Notes under the pieces: generated by a model | What the model saw: the letters and a program-made list of their open reading frames with translations, nothing else | Databases searched by the model: none | Told to the model about the DNA's origin: nothing | Shown here: one piece after another, positions 55,852 through 64,000 of the stretch | How positions within the stretch are numbered: the stretch's first letter is position 1 | Layout: the number at the start of each line of letters is the position of its first letter | Translations under genes and position numbers: made by a program | NCBI RefSeq assembly: GCF_018403225.1 | Contig: NZ_BOSG01000001.1 | Span: 2,542,001-2,606,000, forward strand | DNA length: 64,000 nucleotides | Reading direction: 5' to 3' | Origin: Paenibacillus sp. J23TS9 | GTDB lineage: Bacteria > Bacillota > Bacilli > Paenibacillales > Paenibacillaceae

Positions 55852-56256
55852 TTATTTTTCTGTCAGGTGACGAACCGCTTTGGCCAATTCTTCAGGATCC
55901 TTTGTCGAGACCAGTTTCGGCGGATTGAGTGGTGTAAAATCATTACCCCGTTCATTGGAAAGGTCGGGTTTTTGTTTTAACAGCTCATTCAGCTCGTCAC
56001 TTTCATCAGGAGTCGTCAAGTCAAAGCGGTTGCCCGTTAACTCGTCCTCCCCGCCCTTTGGCGCAGTATCTTCCTGGGGGGCACTTATTACAGTCCACGT
56101 CCATCTCAGCAGAAATGCCAGGAGAAACCATACAACAAATGATACCGCCCCTCGTATTACACTTGTCATGAACAAATTGTTTGTCAGAGAAAACAACAGG
56201 GTCAAAATAAACCCTATAACGCCAAATACCAGATTAAACAGCAGATTTCCCTTCAT
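55852..56256 (-). CDS. Small membrane protein between cheD and sigD, unknown function
   Basis: 134 residues with two hydrophobic helices (about 5-28 and 32-57) and a soluble acidic C-terminal tail of about 75 residues (RFDLTTPDESDELNELLKQK, then RGNDFTPLNPPK). No family recognised. The ATG at 56256 follows AAAGGAA. It lies two bases after cheD and 14 before sigD, so it is a fixed part of the operon. B. subtilis has no gene in this slot to my knowledge. Confidence 0.8.
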   Translation of the reverse strand: MKGNLLFNLVFGVIGFILTLLFSLTNNLFMTSVIRGAVSFVVWFLLAFLLRWTWTVISAPQEDTAPKGGEDELTGNRFDLTTPDESDELNELLKQKPDLSNERGNDFTPLNPPKLVSTKDPEELAKAVRHLTEK

Positions 56257-56258
56257 GG

Positions 56259-56756
56259 CTACATTTCCTTTACACCTGTTTGTACACTGCGGATATACAA
56301 TATTCCCGTACTTGCATCCAGTTCGATTGTACGCCCGTAGTTTCCGCCAGTGTCTTCAGCAATGAGCGGAATATGAAGTTCTGCCAGTTTTAATTTGCAG
56401 GACTCCACATTCCGCGGTCCGATTCTCATGGTGTCCCCTGTGCCAGCAAATACGAACATCTGCGAGCCTCCTGCCATTTTGGCGACGATGCGCGAGGGGG
56501 AAGCACCTAACTTCAATAGCTTGTCTAGAAGAGCAGGCAAAGCTGTGTCCGCATACTTCGCGATGTTCAGCTGTCCTTCACGGGCTATATCCGATGAAGG
56601 AAGCATGACATGCGCCATCCCGGCCACTTTCAGCTGTGGGTCATACATCGTAAGTCCGACGCATGAACCCAGACCGACCGTCCGGATAACTCCGGAACGC
56701 TGCACAACATTCAGGTCGGCCATACCTACTTTTACAATGCTTTGCTCTTCAATCAT
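56259..56756 (-). CDS. cheD: Chemoreceptor glutamine deamidase CheD
   Basis: Deamidates Gln residues of chemoreceptors and partners CheC in adaptation. 165 residues, with the catalytic Cys in GLGSCVGL near residue 32, the His in GMAHVMLP near 49 and the GGSQMF segment near 97. It overlaps the cheC end by eight bases. Confidence 0.96.
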   Translation of the reverse strand: MIEEQSIVKVGMADLNVVQRSGVIRTVGLGSCVGLTMYDPQLKVAGMAHVMLPSSDIAREGQLNIAKYADTALPALLDKLLKLGASPSRIVAKMAGGSQMFVFAGTGDTMRIGPRNVESCKLKLAELHIPLIAEDTGGNYGRTIELDASTGILYIRSVQTGVKEM

Positions 56757-57378
56757 GATCCACAGGCACTCCCAGTGATTGAAAAATCTTGGCGAACGAG
56801 TCTGGATCAGGGATCAGGAAAAATTGTCCCTCCACCTCATGATCGCCCTCAAGAAACGTTGTATCGATCAAAAGGGCATCGTCTCCCATTTGTCCGAACT
56901 GCAGCAAACCATAGCTCAATATTGCACCAGCCATATCCATCGCCAGCGCCGGAACGGTAGGCGACATGGACAATTGCGTAAAATCAGCCAATGAGGATAA
57001 ATAGGATCCCGCCAAAATATTGCCGATTTCACTCAGAGCCGACAGCTCCATTTCATTGAATAATCCGTCGTCTTTCTCGGGAGGAATGCCGACCAGCCTT
57101 TTTAGCAGGCTTTTGGCAGCCTCCGGACTTAAGATGAAGAAAAGATTACCCGGCGCATCTCCCTCTACTCGGAGGAAGATAGCGATCACAACCTTCTCGG
57201 CACCTCCTACCTTTTCCGAAATTTCTTCAAAGGATAGAAGCTGCACTTTGGGTACCGCCATATCTACCGGTTTGTCCAGAAGCCGGGATAATGCTGTTGC
57301 AGCATTGCCAGCGCCAATATTTCCTACTTCCTTCAAAACATCCATTTTAAATTCTTTAAAATGTTTAAAGACCTCCAC
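56749..57378 (-). CDS. cheC: CheY-P phosphatase CheC
   Basis: Removes phosphate from CheY-P and is stimulated by CheD. 209 residues with both phosphatase motifs intact: DVLKEVGNIGAGNAATALSR near 13-32 and SALSEIGNILAGSYLSSLAD near 112-131 (E-x2-N cores). GTG at 57378 follows GAGGAG, which overlaps the cheW stop. It is translated in a chain cheW-cheC-cheD. Confidence 0.95.
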   Translation of the reverse strand: MEVFKHFKEFKMDVLKEVGNIGAGNAATALSRLLDKPVDMAVPKVQLLSFEEISEKVGGAEKVVIAIFLRVEGDAPGNLFFILSPEAAKSLLKRLVGIPPEKDDGLFNEMELSALSEIGNILAGSYLSSLADFTQLSMSPTVPALAMDMAGAILSYGLLQFGQMGDDALLIDTTFLEGDHEVEGQFFLIPDPDSFAKIFQSLGVPVDHD

Positions 57379-57381
57379 AGG

Positions 57382-57843
57382 CTACTCCTCTAAGCTTTCC
57401 AGTTGGATAATTTCACTTTTATTAAGTACTTCGGCAAGGTTCAACATAATAAGCAGACGATCATCGCCGATTTTCGCAACCCCATCCAGATACTTCGCCT
57501 TGATTCCGCCTACCACTTCAGGAGGTGTCTCAATACGGTCTGTATGCAGATCGATAACATCATTTGCGGAGTCAACAATAAAGCCGACTTCCATGTCATT
57601 CACCGCAACGATAATGATCCGGGTCTGATCGGTGTATTCCCCTTCTTCCAGCCCGAAACGCCCGCGCAGATCAATAACCGGAATGACCACGCCACGCAGA
57701 TTGATGACGCCTCTTACAAATGTGTAGGTCTTGGGAACTCTGGTAATGGGAAGCATGCGTTCAATCGTTTGAACCTTGTCCACTTCAATTCCGTATTCCT
57801 CGCTGCCCAGTTTAAATACGATGACTTTGATTTCTTCTCCCAT
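57382..57843 (-). CDS. cheW: Chemotaxis coupling protein CheW
   Basis: Links receptors to the CheA kinase. 153 residues with the CheW SH3-like fold: FKLGSEEYGIEVDKVQTIER at the start, INLRGVVIPVIDLRGRFGL in the middle. ATG at 57843 has AAAAGGAGG upstream. It is 55 bases from the cheA stop. Confidence 0.97.
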   Translation of the reverse strand: MGEEIKVIVFKLGSEEYGIEVDKVQTIERMLPITRVPKTYTFVRGVINLRGVVIPVIDLRGRFGLEEGEYTDQTRIIIVAVNDMEVGFIVDSANDVIDLHTDRIETPPEVVGGIKAKYLDGVAKIGDDRLLIMLNLAEVLNKSEIIQLESLEE

Positions 57844-57898
57844 GAGAAAAACCTCCTTTTATGAATACAGGCTCGGGTGCGGCAAAAGCTTGTCTTAT

Positions 57899-59998
57899 CT
57901 ATTTTATAAACACATTTGGATCAAGAATGAGCGCAACCTGTCCATCGCCAAGAATAGTGGCACCTGAAATTCCTTTGATTTGCGGCAAATATTTACCCAG
58001 ACCTTTTAGTACAATCTCGTTCTGTCCGATAAACTCATCGATTGCGAGCGCGGCCAGGCGTTCACCTTTATGGATAACGATAATTTCGGTTTCATTCTCT
58101 TCATTCTCATTGAAATCCTTAATATTAAAAATCCGGCTTAGTGAGATAAGTGGAATATGCTGTCCGCGGAACTCTACCATTTTATTGCCATGTACTGTCC
58201 GAATTTGCTCTTTGCGCACAATGGCTGTTTCTACAATAGAAGATAGTGGGATCGCATATTTTTCGGAGCCCATTTTCACCATCATAGCCGCGATAATCGA
58301 CAACGTCAGAGGCAGCTGTACCGAAAAATTAGTTCCTTTGCCCGGCGTCGAATAAATGGTGACTTGCCCGCCAAGCGAGGTGATTTTTGCTTTGACCACA
58401 TCCAAACCTACACCGCGTCCAGAAACATCGGATATTTTCTCCGCTGTACTGAAACCCGGAGCGAACAGAAGCTGATTCACTTCGTCATCAGACATTGCTG
58501 CTGCCTGGTCCTGAGTGACCACCCCTTTCTTAAGGGCGGTTTTAAGGATATTCTCGCGGTAAATACCGCGTCCGTCTTCTTCAATTTCAATGAAAACATG
58601 ATTGCCGCTGTGGAAGGCACGAAGATTTACGGTTCCTGTCTCCGACTTGCCAGCGTTGATCCGGTCGGCGATCGGTTCGATCCCGTGATCTACTGCATTT
58701 CTCAGAAGATGGACAAGAGGATCACCAATTTCATCGATAACCGTACGGTCAAGCTCCGTTTCTGCGCCGGTGATGATCAAATCCACCTTTTTATCCAGCG
58801 ATTTGGCCAAATCACGGACCATTCGAGGAAAACGGTTGAAGACTGTATCGACTGGAACCATTCGAAGTTTCATGACAATATCTTGCAAATCGGAACTGAC
58901 ACGGCTCATATGTTCTACTGTCTCCGTCAGTGCATGATTCTGAACCTCACTGGCAAGCTGCTCCAGACGAACCCGGTCAATCAACAACTCACTGAATAGA
59001 TTCATCAGCACATCAAGCCGTTCAATATCTACCCGGATCGTACGCGAAGGCGTGCCTCCACTGGATTTGGCAGGTGTTTTTGCCGCAGAGGATTGCGGTG
59101 TTTGTTTTTGTACGGCTTGCTCCGGCGCTGCTGATGGTGCTGTTGTCTCAGGGGCTTCCTCTTTAGAAGGTGCCTCAGCAACCGCAGCTGCTTCTTGTGA
59201 TGCCATACCCATTTCGTTCATTTGCTGCAATGATTCCTGATCAAGCTCCATGACAGTGACCTTATCAATCTCGGACACGTTTAAAATCTGCTGTTCCAGT
59301 TCGGCAGGATCCTTCAGTGTTATGTAATAGAGAGAGAAACTGTGCTCAAACTTTTCCTGCTCAATGTCCTGCACGGATGGTGAGGACTTGATAACCTCGC
59401 CCGATCTTTCCAATAAATCAAAGACCATGTATGCACGTACGGCCTTCAGCTGACAATTTTCACGGATATGCACATCCACATACAGTACTCGATGTCCGTC
59501 TGCGATAGATTGGTTCAAGACGGAGTATTGGAATTCGTCCAGCTGAATAGCTGTGTTAGCACTTGGATCGGATGTGGAAGTCTTAGCCTCGGCTCCTGCG
59601 CCTGTTGCTGACAAGTCCTCGCCTCTCACGATTGCCTGCAGCGATGCTACGATGCCAGTCACGTCTGCTTTACCCTCGCCGCCTTCGGTAATATCCTGTA
59701 CCATGGATTCCAAAGCGTCCAGACCTTTAAACAGCGTGTCAAAAATAAAATCCTGCATAGCCAGCTTTTCGTTGCGGACCAAATCCAGCACATTCTCCAT
59801 TTGGTGGGTAAGTGCAGCGAGATCCTCAAATCCCATCGTCGCAGCCATCCCTTTTAATGTGTGTGCTGAACGGAAAATAACTTGTACAATCGAGAGATCA
59901 CTCGGGCTACCTTCAAGCAGAAGCATATTCTCATTCAATGACTGCAGATGATCGTTGGACTCATCAATAAACATGGATAGGTATTGGTTCATGTCCAT
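57899..59998 (-). CDS. cheA: Chemotaxis histidine kinase CheA
   Basis: Autophosphorylates and passes phosphate to CheY and CheB. 699 residues: P1 HPt domain with His46 in SAHTLKGMAA, P2 (about 165-260), an Ala/Pro/Thr/Glu-rich linker, P3 dimerisation (about 320-385), P4 kinase with NAVDHGIEP, DGRGI and GRGVGLDVVK, and a P5 CheW-like domain to the end. ATG at 59998 follows AAAGGAGG. It lies 33 bases after cheB. Confidence 0.98.
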   Translation of the reverse strand: MDMNQYLSMFIDESNDHLQSLNENMLLLEGSPSDLSIVQVIFRSAHTLKGMAATMGFEDLAALTHQMENVLDLVRNEKLAMQDFIFDTLFKGLDALESMVQDITEGGEGKADVTGIVASLQAIVRGEDLSATGAGAEAKTSTSDPSANTAIQLDEFQYSVLNQSIADGHRVLYVDVHIRENCQLKAVRAYMVFDLLERSGEVIKSSPSVQDIEQEKFEHSFSLYYITLKDPAELEQQILNVSEIDKVTVMELDQESLQQMNEMGMASQEAAAVAEAPSKEEAPETTAPSAAPEQAVQKQTPQSSAAKTPAKSSGGTPSRTIRVDIERLDVLMNLFSELLIDRVRLEQLASEVQNHALTETVEHMSRVSSDLQDIVMKLRMVPVDTVFNRFPRMVRDLAKSLDKKVDLIITGAETELDRTVIDEIGDPLVHLLRNAVDHGIEPIADRINAGKSETGTVNLRAFHSGNHVFIEIEEDGRGIYRENILKTALKKGVVTQDQAAAMSDDEVNQLLFAPGFSTAEKISDVSGRGVGLDVVKAKITSLGGQVTIYSTPGKGTNFSVQLPLTLSIIAAMMVKMGSEKYAIPLSSIVETAIVRKEQIRTVHGNKMVEFRGQHIPLISLSRIFNIKDFNENEENETEIIVIHKGERLAALAIDEFIGQNEIVLKGLGKYLPQIKGISGATILGDGQVALILDPNVFIK

Positions 59999-60031
59999 TG
60001 TGAGACACCTCCTTTATAGGTTCACTTTCCG

Positions 60032-61315
60032 TTACTTCACAGCACGGACCACACCGGCTGCGATTTCTTGAAGTGGTAAAACATGGCTTACACAATTCAG
60101 CTCAACCGCTGAGCGCGGCATGCCGTACACAATACATGTTTCTTCGCTTTCGGCAAAGGTGCTGCATACACCCGAATCATACAGGCGTTTCATCATGCGT
60201 GCCCCATCGCTGCCCATCCCTGTCATCAGAACTGCATGACGCTTGAGGGCTTCCAGAGGCAGCAAAGATTCAAACAGCACATCAACAGACGGTCTGTGAC
60301 CATTAAGCGGCTCATCCTCGGAAAGAATCAGCGAAAACCGGCCACCTGGTCCCTGTGCAACCCGCATGTGCTTGCCTCCTGGTGCAATGTAGGCACAGCC
60401 CGCTTTCAGCCCCATCCCATGCTCTGCCTCCATGACCTCCAATGAACTGAAGGAATTCAGGCGCTGAGCGAGTGATTTGGTAAAGTTCGGGGGCATATGC
60501 TGCACAATAACTACCGGAGCGGGCAAATCACCAGGGATCTTCTCAAGTACGGCTTTTAGAGCCCTTGGACCTCCTGTAGAACAGCCGATTGCCACGATTT
60601 GATTAAAGCCATCCGTCTGTTCGTTAGAATTGACCGTTGATGCTGCAGAGGCGGTAATTTTTTGACTGGCAGCAGCCTCATGATTGGGCTTAGGCAGAAT
60701 TAAACCGTTTTTTTCCTTCTTCGGTTCGATCCGGCTTTCCGGTTTCTTCATTACAATTTCTGACTTTTTAGGAGTAGCAGCTTGACGCTTAGGCTGTTCT
60801 GTCTTTGGCTTACGCAGCTTCGCCGCATTCGATGGACTAGGTAATGGCTGGAAGGATTCCATCTTCTGCTGCTGCCTCTTCTCCTCCTCCGCCCGGAATG
60901 CCGCTCTTCGTTCGCGCGCACTCATGGCCGCCTTCAACTGATCGAGCAGCGCATCCCCAACCTGTTCAATATGCTGTGAGTAGGTTAAAGATGGCTTTCG
61001 GATAAAATCAAATGCTCCGGATTCCAGAGCAATGATCGTTTCCTTCATTCCTTCTTCATTGATACCTGAGAGCATAATGACCGGTATCGGATGCTCTGCC
61101 ATAATCAGCTTTAGTGCCTCTAGCCCGTTCATTTCAGGCATTTCCACATCCATTGTAACAACATCAGGCTTTTGCCTTGTTATTTTTTCAACAGCTTCCC
61201 GTCCATTCGCGGCTGTGTCTATGACCTGAAATGCGGGATCCTTTTCGATCAAATCCGAAAATATTTTCCGCATAAATGCCGAGTCATCTACCACTATGAC
61301 TTTATATGGCGTCAT
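60032..61315 (-). CDS. cheB: Chemotaxis response regulator/methylesterase CheB
   Basis: Removes methyl groups from receptors; 427 residues. The N-terminal receiver (about 1-120) has VVDDSAFMR and the phosphoacceptor D56 in TMDVEMPEM. A long basic linker (about 140-235, Lys/Gln/Pro-rich) follows. The methylesterase domain has the catalytic Ser in GCSTGGP, His in VQHMPPNF and Asp in MTGMGSDGA. The linker is longer than usual. ATG at 61315 follows GGGGTGG. Confidence 0.97.
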   Translation of the reverse strand: MTPYKVIVVDDSAFMRKIFSDLIEKDPAFQVIDTAANGREAVEKITRQKPDVVTMDVEMPEMNGLEALKLIMAEHPIPVIMLSGINEEGMKETIIALESGAFDFIRKPSLTYSQHIEQVGDALLDQLKAAMSARERRAAFRAEEEKRQQQKMESFQPLPSPSNAAKLRKPKTEQPKRQAATPKKSEIVMKKPESRIEPKKEKNGLILPKPNHEAAASQKITASAASTVNSNEQTDGFNQIVAIGCSTGGPRALKAVLEKIPGDLPAPVVIVQHMPPNFTKSLAQRLNSFSSLEVMEAEHGMGLKAGCAYIAPGGKHMRVAQGPGGRFSLILSEDEPLNGHRPSVDVLFESLLPLEALKRHAVLMTGMGSDGARMMKRLYDSGVCSTFAESEETCIVYGMPRSAVELNCVSHVLPLQEIAAGVVRAVK

Positions 61316-61349
61316 GCCATTTCCACCCCTGTTCCTTATTACAAAAGAA

Positions 61350-62249
61350 TCATTTTGTACGACGAAGCCACTTTTGCATAAATCCTTTGATTCCTGTCAA
61401 GGCGCCTGGTTCCGGGGAGGCCGGGACGAGCATGTAATGATCAGCTATTCGCTGTATATCCCGTGCCGCAATGCAATTCGGAAAAGCCATGGAAAAAGGA
61501 ACTTGTTTTTTCACTGACTGTACAACATGGTGGTCTTCGCTGATGTATCCGAGCATGGATACTTTGACGTTCAGGAATCTCTGCGCAGCCATCATAATTT
61601 TATCGGCCGTTTGGACAGCCTCCTTCTCATCCCCCGCCCGGTTCACAATGAGCCTGAAGGAGGTGTCATGCTCCTTGCCGCTGACCACTTTAATCAGAGC
61701 ATACGCATCGGTGATTGACGTTGGCTCCGGTGTCGTTACGACCAGGCATTCGTCCGCCGAATGTATAAAACTAAAGTTCTCTTTGGACAATCCGGCACCG
61801 GTATCAAAAATAATATAGTCCATCTCGCCAGCGACACTTTCAATTTGTTCCGTGAAATAGTCCAGATCATGCTGCGATAGAGAGAACAAATCCGACATCC
61901 CTGACCCTCCTGCGATAAAAGAAAGAGAGCCTGGACCCCGTTCGATGATTTCATCGATTCTTTTCTCTCGCCGTAAAAGATGATACAGATTGTATTTGGC
62001 GGTAATGCCCATGAGAACGTCAATATTAGCCATGCCAATATCGGCATCAAAAACCAGCACCCGTTTTCCCATGGACTGCAGTGTAAGTGCAAAGTTCAAC
62101 GTGAAGTTGGACTTGCCTACACCTCCCTTCCCGCTTGTTACCGTGATCAGCTTCGCGGTCCGATTCAGAACATCACTTGCCGTCTGTGCGGTACGTTCTT
62201 GCTCATGCTTCATCACTAAATTTCTTAACGTCTGTGCCTGGTCTGTCAT
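61350..62249 (-). CDS. flhG: Flagellum number/placement ATPase FlhG (YlxH, MinD-like)
   Basis: 299 residues. The N-terminal DQAQTLR motif at 3-9 is the segment by which FlhG activates the GTPase of FlhF. Residues 40-47 are the deviant Walker A GKGGVGKS, followed by FDADIGMANIDVLMG and the D in FDTGAGLS. It sets the number and pattern of flagella. ATG at 62249 overlaps the flhF stop (ATGA). The C-terminus ends basic (KWLRRTK), fitting a membrane-binding helix. Confidence 0.96.
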   Translation of the reverse strand: MTDQAQTLRNLVMKHEQERTAQTASDVLNRTAKLITVTSGKGGVGKSNFTLNFALTLQSMGKRVLVFDADIGMANIDVLMGITAKYNLYHLLRREKRIDEIIERGPGSLSFIAGGSGMSDLFSLSQHDLDYFTEQIESVAGEMDYIIFDTGAGLSKENFSFIHSADECLVVTTPEPTSITDAYALIKVVSGKEHDTSFRLIVNRAGDEKEAVQTADKIMMAAQRFLNVKVSMLGYISEDHHVVQSVKKQVPFSMAFPNCIAARDIQRIADHYMLVPASPEPGALTGIKGFMQKWLRRTK

Positions 62250-63655
62250 GTATTTTCTTCTCCCAGCAGCAGACTGCTAAGCATCCGGTTTCCCGGAAGA
62301 AGCAAATCATCAGGAACGTTTTGACCATTCGTCATATATGAAAGTTGAAGAGGGTACTCATGGATTAGATTAATGATGGATCCGTAACTGCCTGTCTCAT
62401 CCAGCTTGGTGAAAATCACTTTTTCCAGCCCATACTTGCTGAAATGCTCGGTGATTTTCTTCATATCCTGTGTCTTCGAGGTCAAGCTGAGCACCAGATA
62501 GGTTTCACTCTTTTCTACTGGTGAGAACAAGCTTTGGAGCTCCGAGACCAGCAGCTCATTTCGGTAATTGCGGCCTGCGGTATCCATCAAGATGAGATCA
62601 CAATAATTGAGACGCTGGACCGCACGCTGGATGTCTCCTGGAGACTGAACCACTTCAAGTGGAACATTTAAAATCGATGCGTATGTTCTTAGCTGTTCAA
62701 CGGCTGAAATCCGGTACGTATCCGATGTGATAAATCCCACTTTGCGGTGGTATCTGAAAAGCTGCTCGGCTGCCATTTTGGCAATCGTTGTTGTTTTCCC
62801 GACCCCGGTCGGACCTGCTATATAAACCATTCTGGTGTCACTGGATATTCCGCCGCCAAATCGATTTGTCAGGAACAAATGGATTTGATTGCGAATAAAA
62901 TCTTCCAATGCAGCTTCATCAGACGCCTTTCCGTTCTCTTCCCAATGCTGATATGCAGCTTCGATCCATTCCTGAATAATCTCAGATTCAATGTCCTGCT
63001 CGAGCAGACGGTCCTGAAGCTTTTGCAATCCTTCCGGAAGGGTCTGCTGCAGGGCCGACTGGCGGGAAATCTTGGCCATCCATGCCTTCATTTCTCGCAG
63101 CTCCTCCAGCAGCTTATCCTCTGCCGAAAGCGTGTTACTTTCCTTCGGGACATCCCTTTCGATCGCCGGCTTCACTGATGTCTGCTCGCTCTCTCTTCTT
63201 GCATGAAGCACTTCAGCCTCCCGATCGGTCAATAAAGCTTTGATAGGATCGGAATTCATAGGATTTATTGATGCTGCATGCTCCGTCGGTTCCACAGAAT
63301 TCCTCGGATCAAGGATCTCGGCAGCCGCGGCTGCCTGCTCCGAGGCCGATTGGACTGAACTGCTGTTCACGGCTGAGGAGGTTACTTCAACTGTTTTTTT
63401 ATAAGCCTGTGGCACAGCCTTTTGCGGCACTGCCATCGGAGGACGGACCGGAGGAGACGGCGGTTTTTTCGCCTTAGCCTGCTCCTCATTCTCCACAGCC
63501 GCAATGACTTCAATTTTCTTTTGTCTGAACATGCCGAGGAAACCGCCTATCTTGGTCTCCTTCGTACTGAGTATTACGGCATCGCCGCCAAGGTCATTGC
63601 GGATCTGGAGCATAGCTTCAGGCATCGTATCGACCAGATATCGCTTCACTCTCAT
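62246..63655 (-). CDS. flhF: Flagellar biosynthesis SRP-type GTPase FlhF
   Basis: Positions the first flagellar parts. 469 residues: an N-terminal basic domain (about 1-60), a variable Ala/Ser/Glu/Pro-rich linker (about 65-180), an N helical domain, and the NG GTPase domain with IAGPTGVGKTTTIAK near 279, SDTYRISAVEQL, MDTAGRNYRNE and FTKLDETGSYG. ATG at 63655 overlaps the flhA stop (ATGA). Its end couples to flhG in the same way. Confidence 0.97.
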   Translation of the reverse strand: MRVKRYLVDTMPEAMLQIRNDLGGDAVILSTKETKIGGFLGMFRQKKIEVIAAVENEEQAKAKKPPSPPVRPPMAVPQKAVPQAYKKTVEVTSSAVNSSSVQSASEQAAAAAEILDPRNSVEPTEHAASINPMNSDPIKALLTDREAEVLHARRESEQTSVKPAIERDVPKESNTLSAEDKLLEELREMKAWMAKISRQSALQQTLPEGLQKLQDRLLEQDIESEIIQEWIEAAYQHWEENGKASDEAALEDFIRNQIHLFLTNRFGGGISSDTRMVYIAGPTGVGKTTTIAKMAAEQLFRYHRKVGFITSDTYRISAVEQLRTYASILNVPLEVVQSPGDIQRAVQRLNYCDLILMDTAGRNYRNELLVSELQSLFSPVEKSETYLVLSLTSKTQDMKKITEHFSKYGLEKVIFTKLDETGSYGSIINLIHEYPLQLSYMTNGQNVPDDLLLPGNRMLSSLLLGEENT

Positions 63656-64000
63656 AAATTCACCACTCCGACACTTTGAATTTCAACATTCGGCTCGAGC
63701 TCGCTGTATGAAAGCACCGGAATGTCCTGCATCGTCCGTTCGATCACTTGGCGCAAGTACATGCGTATCGTAGGCGAAGTCAGCAGAATTGGCTGCTGTC
63801 CGGACTGCAACAAACGGTTAACCTGCTCGCTGAGCTTTTGATAGACCGTCTGAGTAGACATCGGATCCATAGCCAAATAGCTCCCTTGATCCGATTGCTG
63901 TACACTTTCGGCGATTTTTTTCTCCAGTGTTGGTCCAACCGTAATCACTTTCAGCGTCTCCCCTTCTTGGGAGAATTGCTGGGTTATCTGTCTGGAGAGC
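63652..64000 (-). CDS. flhA: Flagellar export apparatus protein FlhA, C-terminal part
   Basis: The last 115 or so residues of FlhA, the large export gate protein of the flagellar type III secretion system; the rest lies beyond the window. The visible part is the cytoplasmic domain end, with LLTSPTIRMYLRQVIERT and the typical closing VQSVGVVNL. The stop codon overlaps the flhF start (ATGA). Confidence 0.93.
   Translation of the reverse strand, partial: LSRQITQQFSQEGETLKVITVGPTLEKKIAESVQQSDQGSYLAMDPMSTQTVYQKLSEQVNRLLQSGQQPILLTSPTIRMYLRQVIERTMQDIPVLSYSELEPNVEIQSVGVVNL

Overview
The window is 64 kb of core chromosome from an endospore-forming, flagellated Firmicute. Gene order and protein sequences best fit Paenibacillus or a close relative; this rests on recognised families and synteny, because no search could be run. 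Every gene except two is on the minus strand, so transcription runs from high to low coordinates. There are no rRNA or tRNA genes, CRISPR arrays, prophages or insertion sequences. The order closely follows one continuous Bacillus subtilis region (flhA to recA).

Read in the direction of transcription: (1) 64000-53600 is the distal fla/che operon: flhA end, flhF, flhG, cheB, cheA, cheW, cheC, cheD, a small membrane protein, sigD and a FapA-type DUF342 protein. It is followed by three less characterised genes: a His-rich protein, a SwrB-like coiled-coil protein and a LysM/MltG-N-like protein. (2) 51850-38200 holds translation and envelope genes: rpsB, tsf, pyrH, frr, uppS, cdsA, dxr, rseP, an archaeal/eukaryotic-type proS and polC. 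(3) 38100-29160 is the nusA-infB operon: rimP, nusA, ylxR, ylxQ, infB, rbfA, nrnA, truB, ribF, then rpsO. (4) 29030-19000 holds pnp, a YlxY deacetylase-like protein, an M16 peptidase and dut. It continues with the dipicolinate/diaminopimelate operon dpaA-dpaB-asd-dapG-dapA. (5) 18950-13200 holds an RNase J in the rnjB position, tepA, ylzJ and spoIIIE. (6) 13130-10540 is the only plus-strand segment: a ytcD/ytbD/ytbE-type cassette with an HxlR regulator divergent from an MFS transporter and an aldo/keto reductase. (7) 10380-1 holds sleB, the ymfF-ymfH-ymfI-ymfJ-ymfK-rodZ cluster, a previously uncalled 53-residue membrane protein, yajQ, pgsA, cinA and the start of recA.

The genes serve linked jobs: motility and chemotaxis, protein synthesis, membrane lipid and undecaprenyl/isoprenoid synthesis, DNA replication and repair, and spore formation. 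Sporulation genes are scattered among housekeeping genes. Several have upstream sequences that look like sporulation sigma-factor promoters: sigma-G-like at sleB and more weakly at tepA, sigma-K-like at dpaA, sigma-E-like at ylxY. The dpaA operon joins lysine-pathway enzymes to the spore-specific branch to dipicolinate.

No wholly new system is evident. The parts most worth a second look are the small membrane and coiled-coil genes around sigD, the divergent HxlR cassette with its repeated GTAC operator, the 45-bp tandem hairpin repeat between rbfA and nrnA, the perfect dyad upstream of rseP, and the ACT plus P-loop protein YmfK.
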